A stretch of DNA of 64,000 nucleotides from the NCBI RefSeq assembly GCF_900129765.1, contig NZ_FQWU01000002.1, forward strand, positions 930,001 to 994,000, written 5' to 3'. The number at the start of each line of letters is the position of its first letter. Position 1 is the first letter of the stretch. Source of the DNA: Massilia sp. CF038. Its GTDB lineage: Bacteria > Pseudomonadota > Gammaproteobacteria > Burkholderiales > Burkholderiaceae_D. The notes beneath the pieces were generated by a model that was given only the letters and a program-made list of their open reading frames with translations, did no database searches and had not been told where the DNA came from. Below, in pieces: positions 1-8,489 of the stretch. The translations under genes were made by a program, and so were the position numbers.

Positions 1-458
1 GCGGCTTGCGCCGCCTGTCCAACAGCAATGGCATCGACACCGAACCGCAGTACTCGGCCGACGGCCAGACAATTTATTTCACGAGCGACCGCAGCGGCGG
101 GCCGCAAATCTATAAAATGAGCGCCAGCGGCGGCAATGCGCAGCGCGTGACCTTCAATGGCAGCTACAATATCAGCCCGCGTGTGTCGTCCGATGGCAAA
201 ACCCTGGCATGGGTGTCGCAGCGCGATGGGGGCTACAGTCTGTACGCAATGAACCTGGCCAGTGGCCAGGAGATTCGCCTGGCCGATTCGGCCACTGAAC
301 CGAGTTTCTCGCCTAACGGCAAATACATCATGTACGCAACCAAGGCTGGCGGACGCACCTCGCTGGCCGTGGTCTCGGTTGATGGTCGAGTCAAGCAGCG
401 TTTGTCTACACCAGCAGGAAACATTCGGGAGCCCAACTGGGGTCCCTTTATGAAGTAA
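1..458 (+). CDS. tolB: TolB, C-terminal part (5' end outside window)
   Basis: This is the C-terminal beta-propeller part of TolB, the periplasmic protein of the Tol-Pal system that helps keep the outer membrane attached during cell division. The visible 150 or so residues hold repeated blades with the typical pattern (S-DGQTIYFTSDRSG, SPDGK-like turns such as SSDGKTLAWVS and SPNGKYIMYAT) and end in a short NWGPFMK tail. The reading frame is open through the first base of the window, so the start lies upstream. Pal follows 36 bp downstream, the order expected of a tol-pal operon. Identification is by repeat pattern and neighbours. Confidence 0.95.
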   Translation, partial: GLRRLSNSNGIDTEPQYSADGQTIYFTSDRSGGPQIYKMSASGGNAQRVTFNGSYNISPRVSSDGKTLAWVSQRDGGYSLYAMNLASGQEIRLADSATEPSFSPNGKYIMYATKAGGRTSLAVVSVDGRVKQRLSTPAGNIREPNWGPFMK

Positions 459-494
459 AAAAGAGTACTTTTAACCACGTCCAGGAGAAAAACC

Positions 495-1016
495 ATGCGC
501 AATTTCAACAGTCTCGCCTTTATCATCGCAAGCGCCGCCCTGCTCGCAGCTTGCAGCTCGCCAGTCAAACTGGAAGAGCCAAAAGTCGTCGAAAAGTCGG
601 AAGCCCCGAAGACCGACGTCGCCGATCCACGCGATGTGCGTCCAGTCGAAACCGGCTCGATCGACCCGCTGAACGATCCAAAAGGCGTGCTGGCCAAGCG
701 TAGCGTCTACTTCGACTACGACAGCTATGTTGTGCGTGACGATGGCAAAGAAGTGGTCAGCAACCACTCGGGCTACCTGAGCAAGAACAAGGGCCGCAAG
801 GTTCTGATCCAGGGTAACACCGACGAACGCGGCGGCACCGAGTACAACCTGGCCCTGGGCCAGAAACGTGCTGAAGCCGTGCGCAAGGCAATGAGCTCGC
901 TGGGCGTGGCCGAGAGCCAGATGGAAGCCGTTTCGCTGGGCGAAGAAAAGCCAAAAGCAATGGGCACCGGCGAAGCAGTCTGGGCTGAAAACCGCCGCGC
1001 CGACATCGTCTATTGA
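495..1016 (+). CDS. pal: Peptidoglycan-associated lipoprotein Pal
   Basis: Pal anchors the outer membrane to peptidoglycan and binds TolB. The 173-residue product begins with a lipoprotein signal ending in the lipobox LLAAC (lipidated Cys about residue 20), followed by a charged linker and an OmpA-like domain from about residue 68 with the peptidoglycan-binding block NTDERGGTEYN and the downstream LGQKRAEAV helix. The length is normal for the family. An AGGAG ribosome-binding site lies six bases before the ATG. It sits between tolB and cpoB, as in other proteobacteria. Confidence 0.97.
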   Translation: MRNFNSLAFIIASAALLAACSSPVKLEEPKVVEKSEAPKTDVADPRDVRPVETGSIDPLNDPKGVLAKRSVYFDYDSYVVRDDGKEVVSNHSGYLSKNKGRKVLIQGNTDERGGTEYNLALGQKRAEAVRKAMSSLGVAESQMEAVSLGEEKPKAMGTGEAVWAENRRADIVY

Positions 1017-1058
1017 TTGACGATGAATCTGACGCTGTAGTCGTCAGGGCGACATGAC

Positions 1059-1097
1059 AACGGGGAGCCATGCGGCATTGGCTGCACGCTCCCCGTT
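1059..1097 (+). terminator. Hairpin between pal and cpoB
   Basis: A perfect 10-bp inverted repeat (AACGGGGAGC at 1059-1068, GCTCCCCGTT at 1088-1097) can fold with a 19-nt loop that itself holds a short GCCA/TGGC stem. Only a weak T-rich stretch follows (TTTCCATATTTT including the stem end), so it may be a partial attenuator or an mRNA-stability stem between pal and cpoB rather than a full terminator. Confidence 0.4.
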
Positions 1098-1133
1098 TCC
1101 ATATTTTCGCAACAGGTTTGAAAGAGTCACGCT

Positions 1134-1895
1134 ATGACATACACATCCAGGACCCGCATCGCGGCCACGCTCCTCGCGCTGATGGCATGCCTGCCGCTGC
1201 AGGCCAACGCCGGTCTGCTCGACGACGATGAGGCACGCAAGGCCATCCTCGACCTGCGCGCCAAGGTCGACAACATCACGCGCGACCTGAACAGCCGCCT
1301 TGACGCGAAAGCCGACAAGACCAGCGCGCTTGAGATGGTGAACCAGAACGAACAGACCATCGCCGAGATCAACAAGCTGCGTGGTCAGCTCGAAGTGCTG
1401 AGCAACGACATTGTGACGATGCAGAAGCGTCAAAAGGATTTTTACACCGATCTCGATAATCGCCTGCGCAAGCTGGAACCGCGCCAGGTGAATATCGACG
1501 GGCAGGAAGCAGCCGTGGCGGCCGATGAGCAGGCCAGCTATGACAACGCCATGAGCACTTTCAAGGGCGGCGACTACAAGGCGGCGGCCAGCCAGCTGAG
1601 CGAGTTTGTACGGCGCTATCCATCGTCGGGTTATGCCTCGAACGCGCAGTACTGGCTGGGCAACGCCTACTACGCGCAGCGCGACTGCAAGAAGGCCATT
1701 GCGGCCCAGCAGGTAGTAGCAGCCAACTATCCGGACAGTGCCAAGGCGCCGGATGCGATGCTCAATATCGGCACCTGCCACGCCGAGCTCAAGGACAAGA
1801 AAGCGGCCACCAAGGCGCTCAAGGACTTGATCGCCAAGTACCCTGATTCCGCCGCGGCACAGGCTGCACGCGACCGTTTGCCGAGTCTGAAATAA
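1134..1895 (+). CDS. cpoB: Cell division coordinator CpoB (YbgF)
   Basis: CpoB is a periplasmic TPR protein that links the Tol-Pal machine to PBP1B-driven septal wall synthesis. The 253-residue product has a signal peptide (cleavage probable after QANA, residue 26), a trimeric coiled-coil region at about residues 35-120 rich in heptads, and a C-terminal TPR block at about 130-250 (YDNAMSTFKGGDYKAAASQL, SNAQYWLGNAYYAQRDCKKA, PDAMLNIGTCHAELKD). Its place directly after pal supports the name. A GAAAGAG sequence precedes the ATG. Confidence 0.95.
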   Translation: MTYTSRTRIAATLLALMACLPLQANAGLLDDDEARKAILDLRAKVDNITRDLNSRLDAKADKTSALEMVNQNEQTIAEINKLRGQLEVLSNDIVTMQKRQKDFYTDLDNRLRKLEPRQVNIDGQEAAVAADEQASYDNAMSTFKGGDYKAAASQLSEFVRRYPSSGYASNAQYWLGNAYYAQRDCKKAIAAQQVVAANYPDSAKAPDAMLNIGTCHAELKDKKAATKALKDLIAKYPDSAAAQAARDRLPSLK

Positions 1896-1927
1896 GTCGT
1901 TTTTCGAAAAAATATGGGTTTGGGCAT

Positions 1928-1956
1928 TTGACAGAAGCGCGGATGCCCCCTATAAT
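1928..1956 (+). promoter_or_regulatory. Consensus sigma-70 promoter of tRNA-Lys
   Basis: TTGACA (1928-1933) and TATAAT (1951-1956) are both exact consensus hexamers separated by exactly 17 bp. Transcription would begin near 1963, a few bases before the mature tRNA 5' end at 1969. A full-consensus promoter is expected for a stable RNA gene. Confidence 0.9.
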
Positions 1957-1968
1957 CTTGCTTCTTTC

Positions 1969-2044
1969 GGGTCGTTAGCTCAGCTGGTAGAGCAGCGGAC
2001 TTTTAATCCGTTGGTCGCAGGTTCGAATCCCGCACGGCCTACCA
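1969..2044 (+). tRNA. tRNA-Lys (TTT anticodon)
   Basis: A 76-nt cloverleaf with encoded CCA. The 7-bp acceptor stem pairs GGGTCGT with ACGGCCT (two G-U pairs), the D arm has the usual GCTC/GAGC stem, and the anticodon stem CGGA/TCCG carries the loop CTTTTAA, giving anticodon TTT. The T loop is TTCGAAT. The T stem GCAGG/CCCGC contains one apparent A-C mismatch in its middle. The gene has its own promoter and terminator. Confidence 0.97.
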
Positions 2045-2062
2045 CGAATGCGCAGTAGTCAG

Positions 2063-2100
2063 AAAAGCAGTTACGAGTGATCGTAACTGCTTTTTTGTTT
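2063..2100 (+). terminator. Rho-independent terminator after tRNA-Lys
   Basis: A perfect stem of at least 11 bp (AGCAGTTACGA with TCGTAACTGCT) with a GTGA loop at 2077-2080 is followed by six T residues and more T-rich sequence. Additional A/T pairs at the base extend the stem. It sits 20 bp after the tRNA. Confidence 0.95.
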
Positions 2101-2154
2101 TGGTCATCGCTTTCGCGCCGGCACCGGCAGGCGATGCAAGGGACCGCGGCCTGT

Positions 2155-2290
2155 GGGGGCATCGTGTCTCGTTTTGTCTCATTCTGTCTCATCCTGCCTG
2201 TTTTCGTGTCATTTGCCGCCTGGGACCGCATTTTTCAACAGGATGAGACACGATGAGACAAAACGAGACAAAACAAGACCCGATGCCCCA
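2155..2290. repeat. Inverted array of 10-bp TGTCTC-type repeats
   Basis: The left arm (about 2155-2192) reads GGGGCATCG followed by three 10-bp units of the form TGTCTCRTTY. The right arm (about 2239-2290), read on the other strand, has GGGGCATCG followed by four such units ending in the same TGTCTCATCCTG. The arms therefore form a long imperfect hairpin, differing mainly by one extra unit. No gene is supported in 2101-2333; short reading frames here overlap the repeats on both strands and look spurious. The element may be a small non-autonomous mobile repeat or a regulatory array. Confidence 0.7.
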
Positions 2291-2333
2291 CTGAGTCGCG
2301 CGGCGCCTACCCTGCTCGTGGTGGCACGCGCAG

Positions 2334-3146
2334 CTAAATTAATCCTGAAGCAATGTTGATCGTCAGCGCCAGCAAAGTGGCGTTGAAGAAAAACGCCAGT
2401 ACGCAATGCAGCAGTCCCGTGCGGCGCATGGCGCGGCTGGTGAAGCTGACGTCGGCTGTCTGGGCCGAGGTGCCGATCACACAGGAAAAATAAAGAAAAT
2501 CGCCGTAGTCGGGCTGCTCTTCGTTGGCAAAGGCCAGCCCGCCGACGCCATCGCGCTCAAGCGCGAGATAATAGTCGTGCGCGTAGTGGGTGGCAAACAT
2601 CACCTGGGTGAAGGTCCAGGAGGTCAGCAGCGTCCCCATGGCAAGCGCCACGTGATTGAAGCGGACGGCCCCGTGCAGGTCACGCGCCAGCGCCAGTTCG
2701 CCCACGATGGCAGAAAGCGAAGCCACTGCCGCCATGACCACCATCGCCAGAATCAAAGCGCGGCCTTCATCCTGGCCCTTGGCGCGGGTGCGCATCTGCT
2801 CGTGCGAGGACGCGAACATCATGTGCAGCGTGAGCGCCAGATACGTCAACGCACCCGCATTCCAGGCGACGATGACGCGGGTGACCGCATGGGGAATCAG
2901 ACTGTCGGGCAGCAGCGTGCCAACCAGCAGCGCCAAAGCGATGCACCCAAACAGGCGTGGCCGCGCCAGCACGATGCGCGCAAAGGTGGGGCGAACGTGA
3001 CCGGAACGGTCGCCGGAAGGACCGCCGGAGGGATCGGGGAGCGGTTCGGAGAACGGATCGGGAGGCGGTTCGGCGGCCCGATCGTGAGATGCGTCTTGTT
3101 GCGGGTCTGGGGAAGTGTCATCTGTCATGAAGACATGATAGGGCAC
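2334..3146 (-). CDS. DUF1345 family integral membrane protein
   Basis: The 270-residue product has a polar, Pro/Asp-rich N-terminus of about 50 residues followed by five or six hydrophobic segments. Between them are the blocks recognised in DUF1345 proteins: RPRLFGCIALALLVGTLLP, WNAGALTYLALTLHMM, HYAHDYYLALE, and PDYGDFLYFSCVIGTSAQTADV. The function is unknown; it is probably in the inner membrane. The start is uncertain: the longest frame begins with GTG at 3146 and an ATG lies at 3128, neither with a convincing Shine-Dalgarno sequence. It is convergent with no neighbour and separated from the exopolysaccharide operon by a GC-rich hairpin. Confidence 0.85.
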   Translation of the reverse strand: MPYHVFMTDDTSPDPQQDASHDRAAEPPPDPFSEPLPDPSGGPSGDRSGHVRPTFARIVLARPRLFGCIALALLVGTLLPDSLIPHAVTRVIVAWNAGALTYLALTLHMMFASSHEQMRTRAKGQDEGRALILAMVVMAAVASLSAIVGELALARDLHGAVRFNHVALAMGTLLTSWTFTQVMFATHYAHDYYLALERDGVGGLAFANEEQPDYGDFLYFSCVIGTSAQTADVSFTSRAMRRTGLLHCVLAFFFNATLLALTINIASGLI

Positions 3147-3174
3147 TTCCCTGCCCTGCGGCCAAATTCAGCCA

Positions 3175-3194
3175 TGCCGGCGCACGCGCCGGCA
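3175..3194 (-). terminator. GC-rich hairpin after the exopolysaccharide operon
   Basis: TGCCGGCG and CGCCGGCA form an 8-bp perfect stem around a 4-base loop, nine bases after the stop codon of the last exopolysaccharide gene. There is no clear T-tract on the minus strand, so termination would be weak or Rho-assisted. Confidence 0.4.
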
Positions 3195-3202
3195 GCCCGC
3201 AT

Positions 3203-4342
3203 TTACGCTGCGCGCACCACGTGCAGATCCGGTGGCGAATGGCGATTGCGCGCATTGCCCCATTCACTGGTCTCGGATTCGGACACGTGCGACATCACGC
3301 CTTCGCGATCGACGCAGTAATCCTTGAAGACGATCTTTTCCTGCACCGTTGCTTCGGCCAGAATGCGCGTGTACTCAAACAGCACGCTGCGCACCACATT
3401 GGCGCCAGCGCAGATATGGCTGCCGTGGCCAATCCAGGTCGGGCCCACAATCGTGCAGCCGGCTTCAATGTGAGTACCGGAACCAATGTACACCGGCCCC
3501 ACAATGGTGGTGCCTTCGCGTTCGATGCGTGTGTTCTGGCCCACCCACAAGCCATCTTCAATCTGCACGCCCGGCACGTTCAGGTTGCGCACCTCGCCCA
3601 GCATCACGCTTTGCAGCACGCTCCAGTAATCGGTGACGGTACCGATGTCGATCCAGTCGTAGGCGCGCTTCTGTGCATAGAACGGCAGACCGCGCTCGAC
3701 CAGCAGCGGGAACAGATCGGAGCCGATGTCGAACACGGTATCGGCTGGGATCAGGTCCAGCACTTCCGGTTCAAAGATATAAATGCCGGTACTGGCAAAG
3801 TTGGAGCGCGCCTCTTCCCGTTTCGGCTTTTCCTGGAACGAGACAATGCGGCCGTCGTCGTCGGTGACCACCACGCCATAGTCGGACACCTTATCCCATG
3901 GCACTTCTTTGGTGATCACGCTGGCCAGCGCACCCTTGCGTTTGTGCTCGAACAGAGCCGACTTGAGGTCAAGGTCAATCAGCGCATCGCCGCACAGCAC
4001 GATGGTGGTCTCGTCAAAAAAACCGCCGAACTGCTGGATCTTCTTCATGCCGCCGGCCGAGCCGATCGGCTCCGGTACCGCCACACCCAGTTCATTGGTA
4101 TAGCCTTCGAAGGAATAACCCAGGCTCACGCCGAACTGCTCGCCTTCGCCAAAATAATCTTCAATCTTTTCGTGCAAGTGCGCCACGTTGACCATGATGT
4201 CGCGCACGCCATAACGGGCCAGGTGCTCGATCAGATAGGCCATGACCGGCTTGCCCAGGATCGGAATCATCGGCTTTGGCAGGTCGTAGGTCAGCGGGCG
4301 TACCCGGGTGCCTTTGCCGGCTGCAAGAATCATTGCTTTCAT
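3203..4342 (-). CDS. Sugar nucleotidyltransferase with left-handed beta-helix tail
   Basis: Last gene of the exopolysaccharide operon. The 379-residue product is an NTP_transferase enzyme that joins a sugar 1-phosphate to a nucleotide. The N-terminal signature LAAGKGTRVRPLT with the following PKPMIPILGKP is at residues 6-30, LCGDALIDLDL provides the metal-binding Asp, and the C-terminus has hexapeptide repeats (IVGPVYIGSGTHIEAGCTIVGP). This layout fits a mannose-1-phosphate guanylyltransferase or glucose-1-phosphate transferase; the sugar cannot be read from sequence. I chose the ATG at 4342 because the conserved N-terminus begins there and an AGAGGAT site precedes it. A longer frame to 4444 overlaps galE and lacks homology. 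Confidence 0.88.
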   Translation of the reverse strand: MKAMILAAGKGTRVRPLTYDLPKPMIPILGKPVMAYLIEHLARYGVRDIMVNVAHLHEKIEDYFGEGEQFGVSLGYSFEGYTNELGVAVPEPIGSAGGMKKIQQFGGFFDETTIVLCGDALIDLDLKSALFEHKRKGALASVITKEVPWDKVSDYGVVVTDDDGRIVSFQEKPKREEARSNFASTGIYIFEPEVLDLIPADTVFDIGSDLFPLLVERGLPFYAQKRAYDWIDIGTVTDYWSVLQSVMLGEVRNLNVPGVQIEDGLWVGQNTRIEREGTTIVGPVYIGSGTHIEAGCTIVGPTWIGHGSHICAGANVVRSVLFEYTRILAEATVQEKIVFKDYCVDREGVMSHVSESETSEWGNARNRHSPPDLHVVRAA

Positions 4343-4359
4343 TTGTCTATCCTCTATTT

Positions 4360-5343
4360 TTAAGATGAAGTTTGGCGCATGCGGCATTCCCAGCGCCAGG
4401 CGGTTTCGATAATGGTGTCGAGCTCGGCATGACGCGGGATCCACTCAAGCACAGCGCGTGCCTTGGCCGGATCGGCAACCAGACGGGCCGGATCGCCCGC
4501 CCGCCGTGGTGCGTCACGCACCTCGATCGGCTGGCCACTGATGCGGCGCGCCGAATCGATCACTTCCTGCACCGAAAAGCCGGCGCCGTTGCCCAGATTG
4601 AAGCAGTCGCTGTCTCCTCCATGCTGCAGCCGTTGCAGCGCCAGCAAATGCGCGCTGCACAGGTCCACCACATGGATGTAATCGCGGATGCAGGTGCCAT
4701 CCGGCGTCGGGTAGTCGCGCCCGTACACGGCAATGTGGTCGCGGTAGCCCGACGCCACTTGCAATATCAATGGGATCAGATGGGTCTCCGGCTCGTGCCG
4801 TTCGCCCAGCTGTCCGTCCAGATCGGCACCGGCCGCGTTGAAGTAACGCAGGCAGGTGTAGCGCAGCCCGAAGGCGCGCGCGTAGTCTTCCAGGATCTGC
4901 TCGACCATCGCCTTCGAGCGTCCGTAAGGGTTCAAGGGCCGGCTCGGCTGGCGCTCGTCGATCGGCACCTGTTCCGGTTCGCCAAAGATGGCGGCCGTCG
5001 ACGAAAAAATGAAGCGCTCGACGCCATGCGCCACCATCGCGTCGAGCAGATTGAGCGTGTTGGCCACGTTGTTGCGATAGTACTTGTCGGGCAGTTGCAC
5101 CGATTCGCCCACCTGGATGAAGGAAGCGAAGTGCATCACCGCGTCGAAGCTGCGGCTGGCAAACACCGCGTCCAGCGCGGCGCGGTCGGCCAGGTCGGCC
5201 TCCACCAGTTCGGCACCCAGCACGGCATCGCGGTAGCCGCCCGACAGATTGTCGAACACGACCGCCTGATGGCCCTCGGCGCGCAGCATCTTGACCATGT
5301 GCGAACCAATGTACCCCGCCCCGCCGACCACCAGCACGTTCAT
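4360..5343 (-). CDS. galE: UDP-glucose 4-epimerase GalE
   Basis: GalE interconverts UDP-glucose and UDP-galactose, supplying galactose for the polysaccharide. The 327-residue extended-SDR protein begins with the NAD-binding VVGGAGYIGSH motif, has the catalytic block SSTAAIFG and the YGRSK Tyr/Lys pair (about residues 145-152), and ends with the family's usual C-terminal substrate domain. The start at 5343 has an AAAGGG site and overlaps the stop of the upstream gene as ATGA. An in-frame extension to 5589 lies within the upstream gene and is rejected. Confidence 0.95.
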   Translation of the reverse strand: MNVLVVGGAGYIGSHMVKMLRAEGHQAVVFDNLSGGYRDAVLGAELVEADLADRAALDAVFASRSFDAVMHFASFIQVGESVQLPDKYYRNNVANTLNLLDAMVAHGVERFIFSSTAAIFGEPEQVPIDERQPSRPLNPYGRSKAMVEQILEDYARAFGLRYTCLRYFNAAGADLDGQLGERHEPETHLIPLILQVASGYRDHIAVYGRDYPTPDGTCIRDYIHVVDLCSAHLLALQRLQHGGDSDCFNLGNGAGFSVQEVIDSARRISGQPIEVRDAPRRAGDPARLVADPAKARAVLEWIPRHAELDTIIETAWRWECRMRQTSS

Positions 5344-6092
5344 GATTGCCCTTTCGGCTGCGCCAGCGGCATGCGGTAGCGGTGGCAATGGGCCAGGAAG
5401 CGGATGATGTCGACCGTGTAGCGGCGCGCCAGGCGCTTCGGCTCCAGGCACAAGCGATAGAACCATTCCAGACGCAGCTTGCGCACCAGGTCGGGCGCAC
5501 GCGGCTTGTCGCCCGCCCAGAAGTCGAACAAGGCGCCCACGCCCATCACGATGCCGGCATCGAGCTTGGCGCGGTGATTCAGAATCCACGCTTCCTGGAT
5601 CGGGTTACCCAGTGCGACCAGCACCACGTCCGGCGCCACCGCGTTGATGGCACCCACCAGGTCAAGCGCGCCGCGCATGCCGCCGTAACCGTCGCAGCAG
5701 CCCACCACTTCCTGCCCCAGGGTGTTGGTGGCAAAAGCAGCGGCCTTGTCCAGCACTTCAGGCTTGCCGCCCACCAGATACAGGCGCAGGGGGCGCGCTG
5801 CCTGGCGCAGCAGGAAAGGCGTAAAGTCGGTGCCGTTCAAGTTGGCCGGAAAACGCGGTGCACCCAGCAATCGTGCGGCGATATCGAGCCCCACGCCATC
5901 GTTGACGACCACCACGCCTTCTTCATGCATGCGCGGCAGCAGCGCGCGGCATTGCACCACCAGGTTGGTGTTGGCAAAGAACAGCGCGCGCTTCTCGCCT
6001 GCGGCCAGGGCGTCCAGCAGGCGCCGGGCCAGGCTGTCGGCATCGGTGCGCAGTACCGGAAAACCGGCGATGGGCGTGACGTCTTCTTGCAT
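5340..6092 (-). CDS. WecG/TagA/CpsF family glycosyltransferase
   Basis: A 250-residue enzyme of the family (GT26) that adds N-acetylmannosamine-type or glucose-type residues to lipid-linked sugars at the inner membrane. The sequence shows the family's FANTNLVVQ and NDGVGLD blocks near the N-terminus, LYLVGGKPEVLDKAA, and ALGNPIQEAWI near residue 175. No membrane span is evident. Two close ATG codons (6101 and 6092) are possible; the second has an AAGG at better spacing. It follows the UDP-glucose dehydrogenase gene and overlaps galE by four bases. Confidence 0.9.
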   Translation of the reverse strand: MQEDVTPIAGFPVLRTDADSLARRLLDALAAGEKRALFFANTNLVVQCRALLPRMHEEGVVVVNDGVGLDIAARLLGAPRFPANLNGTDFTPFLLRQAARPLRLYLVGGKPEVLDKAAAFATNTLGQEVVGCCDGYGGMRGALDLVGAINAVAPDVVLVALGNPIQEAWILNHRAKLDAGIVMGVGALFDFWAGDKPRAPDLVRKLRLEWFYRLCLEPKRLARRYTVDIIRFLAHCHRYRMPLAQPKGQS

Positions 6093-6105
6093 GGTGCGCA
6101 TCACC

Positions 6106-7428
6106 TTAACGGCGCCCGATGGCGCTGTATTGCAGGCCATGGCTGCGCACAATGGCTGGCTGGTACAGATTGCGGCCATCGAAAATGACAGGGTTCTTGA
6201 GCGCCGCCTTGATCTCTTCAAAGTCGGGCGCGCGGAATTCCTTCCATTCGGTCACGATCACGAGCGCGTCGGCGTCTTCCAGCGTGCCGATCGGCGAGGT
6301 GGCATACGACAGGCGCGGATCGTCGCCAAAAATGCGGCGCGACTCATTCATGGCGACCGGATCGTAGGCCACCACGGTGGCGCCCATGGCCCACAGACCT
6401 TCGATCACCACGCGGCTGGAGGCGGCGCGCATGTCGTCGGTGTTCGGCTTGAAGGCCAGACCCCACAGCGCGAAGCGCATGCCCGACAGGTCGCTGCCGA
6501 AGCGGTCGCGGATCTTGTTGAGCAAGACGCTCTTTTGCGCTTCGTTGGCGTCTTCCACGGCCTGCAGCACTTTCATGCCGGCGCCGTGGTCGGCACCGGT
6601 GCGCAGCAAGGCTTGCACGTCTTTCGGGAAGCACGAACCGCCGTAGCCGCAGCCCGGGTACAGGAAGTGGAAGCCGATGCGCGGATCGGCGCCGATCCCG
6701 ATGCGCACCTGTTCAATGTCGGCGCCCAAAATGTCGGACAGGTTGGCCATTTCGTTCATGAACGAGATGCGCGTGGCCAGCATGGCGTTGGCGGCGTACT
6801 TGGTCAGTTCAGCCGAGCGCACATCCATCACGATCACGCGGTCGTGGTTGCGGATGAACGGGGCGTACAGTTCGCGCATCATCAAGATGGCGCGTTCGTC
6901 GGCCGCGCCGATGACGATGCGGTCAGGGCGCATGAAGTCGGCCACGGCGGCGCCCTCCTTCAGGAATTCCGGATTCGACACCACCGAGAACGTGGCGTCC
7001 GAGCCCCGTTCAGCCAGCTGGGTGCGCAGCACTTCGGCCACGCGGTCGCCCGTGCCCACCGGGACGGTCGACTTGTTGACCACCACTTTGTAGCCAGTCA
7101 TGTACTTGCCGATGCTGCGCGCGGCCGCCAGCACATACTGCATGTCGGCCGAGCCGTCTTCGTCCGGCGGGGTGCCCACGGCGATGAACTGCATGGTGCC
7201 GTAGCCAACCGAGTATTCGACGTCGCTGGTAAAGCGCAGACGGCCGGCAGCCACATTGCGGCGGATCAGCTCCTGCAAGCCAGGCTCGTGGATCGGCACT
7301 TCGCCATCGTTGAGGATGGCGATCTTCTGTTTGTCCAGGTCCAGGCACAGGACCTGGTTGCCCATTTCAGCGAGACAGGTGCCGGTGACCAGGCCAACGT
7401 AGCCGGTACCAATGACGGTAATTTTCAT
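6106..7428 (-). CDS. UDP-glucose 6-dehydrogenase
   Basis: Oxidises UDP-glucose to UDP-glucuronate with two NAD+, giving an acidic sugar donor for the exopolysaccharide. The 440-residue protein has the N-terminal Rossmann motif [12 protein letters not shown], the central [20 protein letters not shown] region, the catalytic cysteine in [11 protein letters not shown], and the C-terminal [13 protein letters not shown] signature. The length is normal. The start ATG at 7428 overlaps the upstream stop as ATGA and has a GGAAAG site; upstream in-frame sequence belongs to the preceding gene. Confidence 0.97.
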   Translation of the reverse strand: MKITVIGTGYVGLVTGTCLAEMGNQVLCLDLDKQKIAILNDGEVPIHEPGLQELIRRNVAAGRLRFTSDVEYSVGYGTMQFIAVGTPPDEDGSADMQYVLAAARSIGKYMTGYKVVVNKSTVPVGTGDRVAEVLRTQLAERGSDATFSVVSNPEFLKEGAAVADFMRPDRIVIGAADERAILMMRELYAPFIRNHDRVIVMDVRSAELTKYAANAMLATRISFMNEMANLSDILGADIEQVRIGIGADPRIGFHFLYPGCGYGGSCFPKDVQALLRTGADHGAGMKVLQAVEDANEAQKSVLLNKIRDRFGSDLSGMRFALWGLAFKPNTDDMRAASSRVVIEGLWAMGATVVAYDPVAMNESRRIFGDDPRLSYATSPIGTLEDADALVIVTEWKEFRAPDFEEIKAALKNPVIFDGRNLYQPAIVRSHGLQYSAIGRR

Positions 7429-8489
7429 GTTTTTCTTTCCGAAGGTTGTTTGACTGGCCCGGAGGGACGCAGCTTGGTGGCGTCGGCCGGAGCCGCGCCA
7501 TGGGCTTGGGGTTTGCCGAAGTCTTGCGGCAGGAACTGCAGGCGGTCCCAGGGGAAGCCATCCATGATCTTGCCTTTGGAGGTGCCCCTGAACAGCGCAG
7601 GATAGGGATCGAGCGCGCCACGCGCGGTCGAGGATTTGGGGTTTTGCAGACGCAGCGAAATGGCGCCAGCCTTGTCCCACACGACAAAGCCATACTTCTG
7701 GGCGGCGCGCGCGATGGTCGCGGCCACCGGGTGCAGCTTGAGGCTGTCGACGTCCACGGACGGGTCCAGGCGCAGGCGCAAGCCTTCGGGAATGCGGTTG
7801 GCCACGCGTTTCGGGTTGAAGCCGTCGGAGCGGTGCGCCGGCCACGACTTGATGCTGAAATGCTCGGCGTCGACCAGGGCAATGCCCATCGCATGGCGGA
7901 TCTCGCCGCGCTGCAGTTCTTCAGGCGTGATCTGGCCGCCAATGAAGGGCAGGCTGGTGGCGGTGGTGCCGTAGTGGCCCGGGAACACGCCGTCGCTCTT
8001 GGAGGCCTGGTCCAGGCGGCCGCCCCAGCAAGCCTGCCACTGGCCGTCCTGCTTGCGCGCGCGCCAGAATTCCCACACGGTGTCGCTGGAGGGCTGGTAG
8101 ATCGTCATTTCCGCGTCGGTGCCGTTGGCCGGCTCGGCGTAGTCGGGAATCGGCACGTCCTTCCACTGGGCCGCCAGCGCCTTGTCGGTAAAGCCCTTGT
8201 TCTGGCAATTCCATTCGCTCACATCGGTGCCCTTGACCTTGGGGCCGACCACGTACACGGGGCTGGCGTACTCACTGGTGTTCAGGTTGACGTTGCCGTA
8301 GTAGGCTTTTTTCTGGCGCAGGAATTCCTGCACGAAGGCGTCCGAGTCCGGATGCAGTTCTACCTGGCGCGGAATCGGCGTGTACCAGAAGCTGTCGGGC
8401 GCGAACACCGCATCCGTCGGCAGCTTGGCGCCAATGGCCGGTGCGCTCAGCGCCAGCGCCGCGAGCAGGGTCAGGGACAGGCGGCTCAT
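7425..8489 (-). CDS. Secreted protein of unknown function within the exopolysaccharide operon
   Basis: I do not recognise a named family. The 354-residue product has a clear signal peptide ([21 protein letters not shown]) and a single compact domain, and ends in a low-complexity tail. It is strikingly similar (about 60% by eye) to the lipoprotein at 26999-28210: both contain DAxFAPxSFWY, DTx[33 protein letters not shown] and the [14 protein letters not shown] block. It overlaps the genes on both sides by ATGA, so it is fully embedded in the operon. A role in handling or cleaving the polymer outside the cytoplasm is an inference from position only. Confidence 0.8.
   Translation of the reverse strand: MSRLSLTLLAALALSAPAIGAKLPTDAVFAPDSFWYTPIPRQVELHPDSDAFVQEFLRQKKAYYGNVNLNTSEYASPVYVVGPKVKGTDVSEWNCQNKGFTDKALAAQWKDVPIPDYAEPANGTDAEMTIYQPSSDTVWEFWRARKQDGQWQACWGGRLDQASKSDGVFPGHYGTTATSLPFIGGQITPEELQRGEIRHAMGIALVDAEHFSIKSWPAHRSDGFNPKRVANRIPEGLRLRLDPSVDVDSLKLHPVAATIARAAQKYGFVVWDKAGAISLRLQNPKSSTARGALDPYPALFRGTSKGKIMDGFPWDRLQFLPQDFGKPQAHGAAPADATKLRPSGPVKQPSERKT

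Noticed and set aside
2101-2333. Short reading frames around the decamer repeats as small genes
   Set aside because: They overlap the repeat units on both strands, lack ribosome-binding sites and have repeat-derived sequence.
5722-7605. A 627-codon plus-strand open frame opposite wecG and UDP-glucose dehydrogenase
   Set aside because: Antisense to two conserved enzymes; composition is that of a shadow frame.
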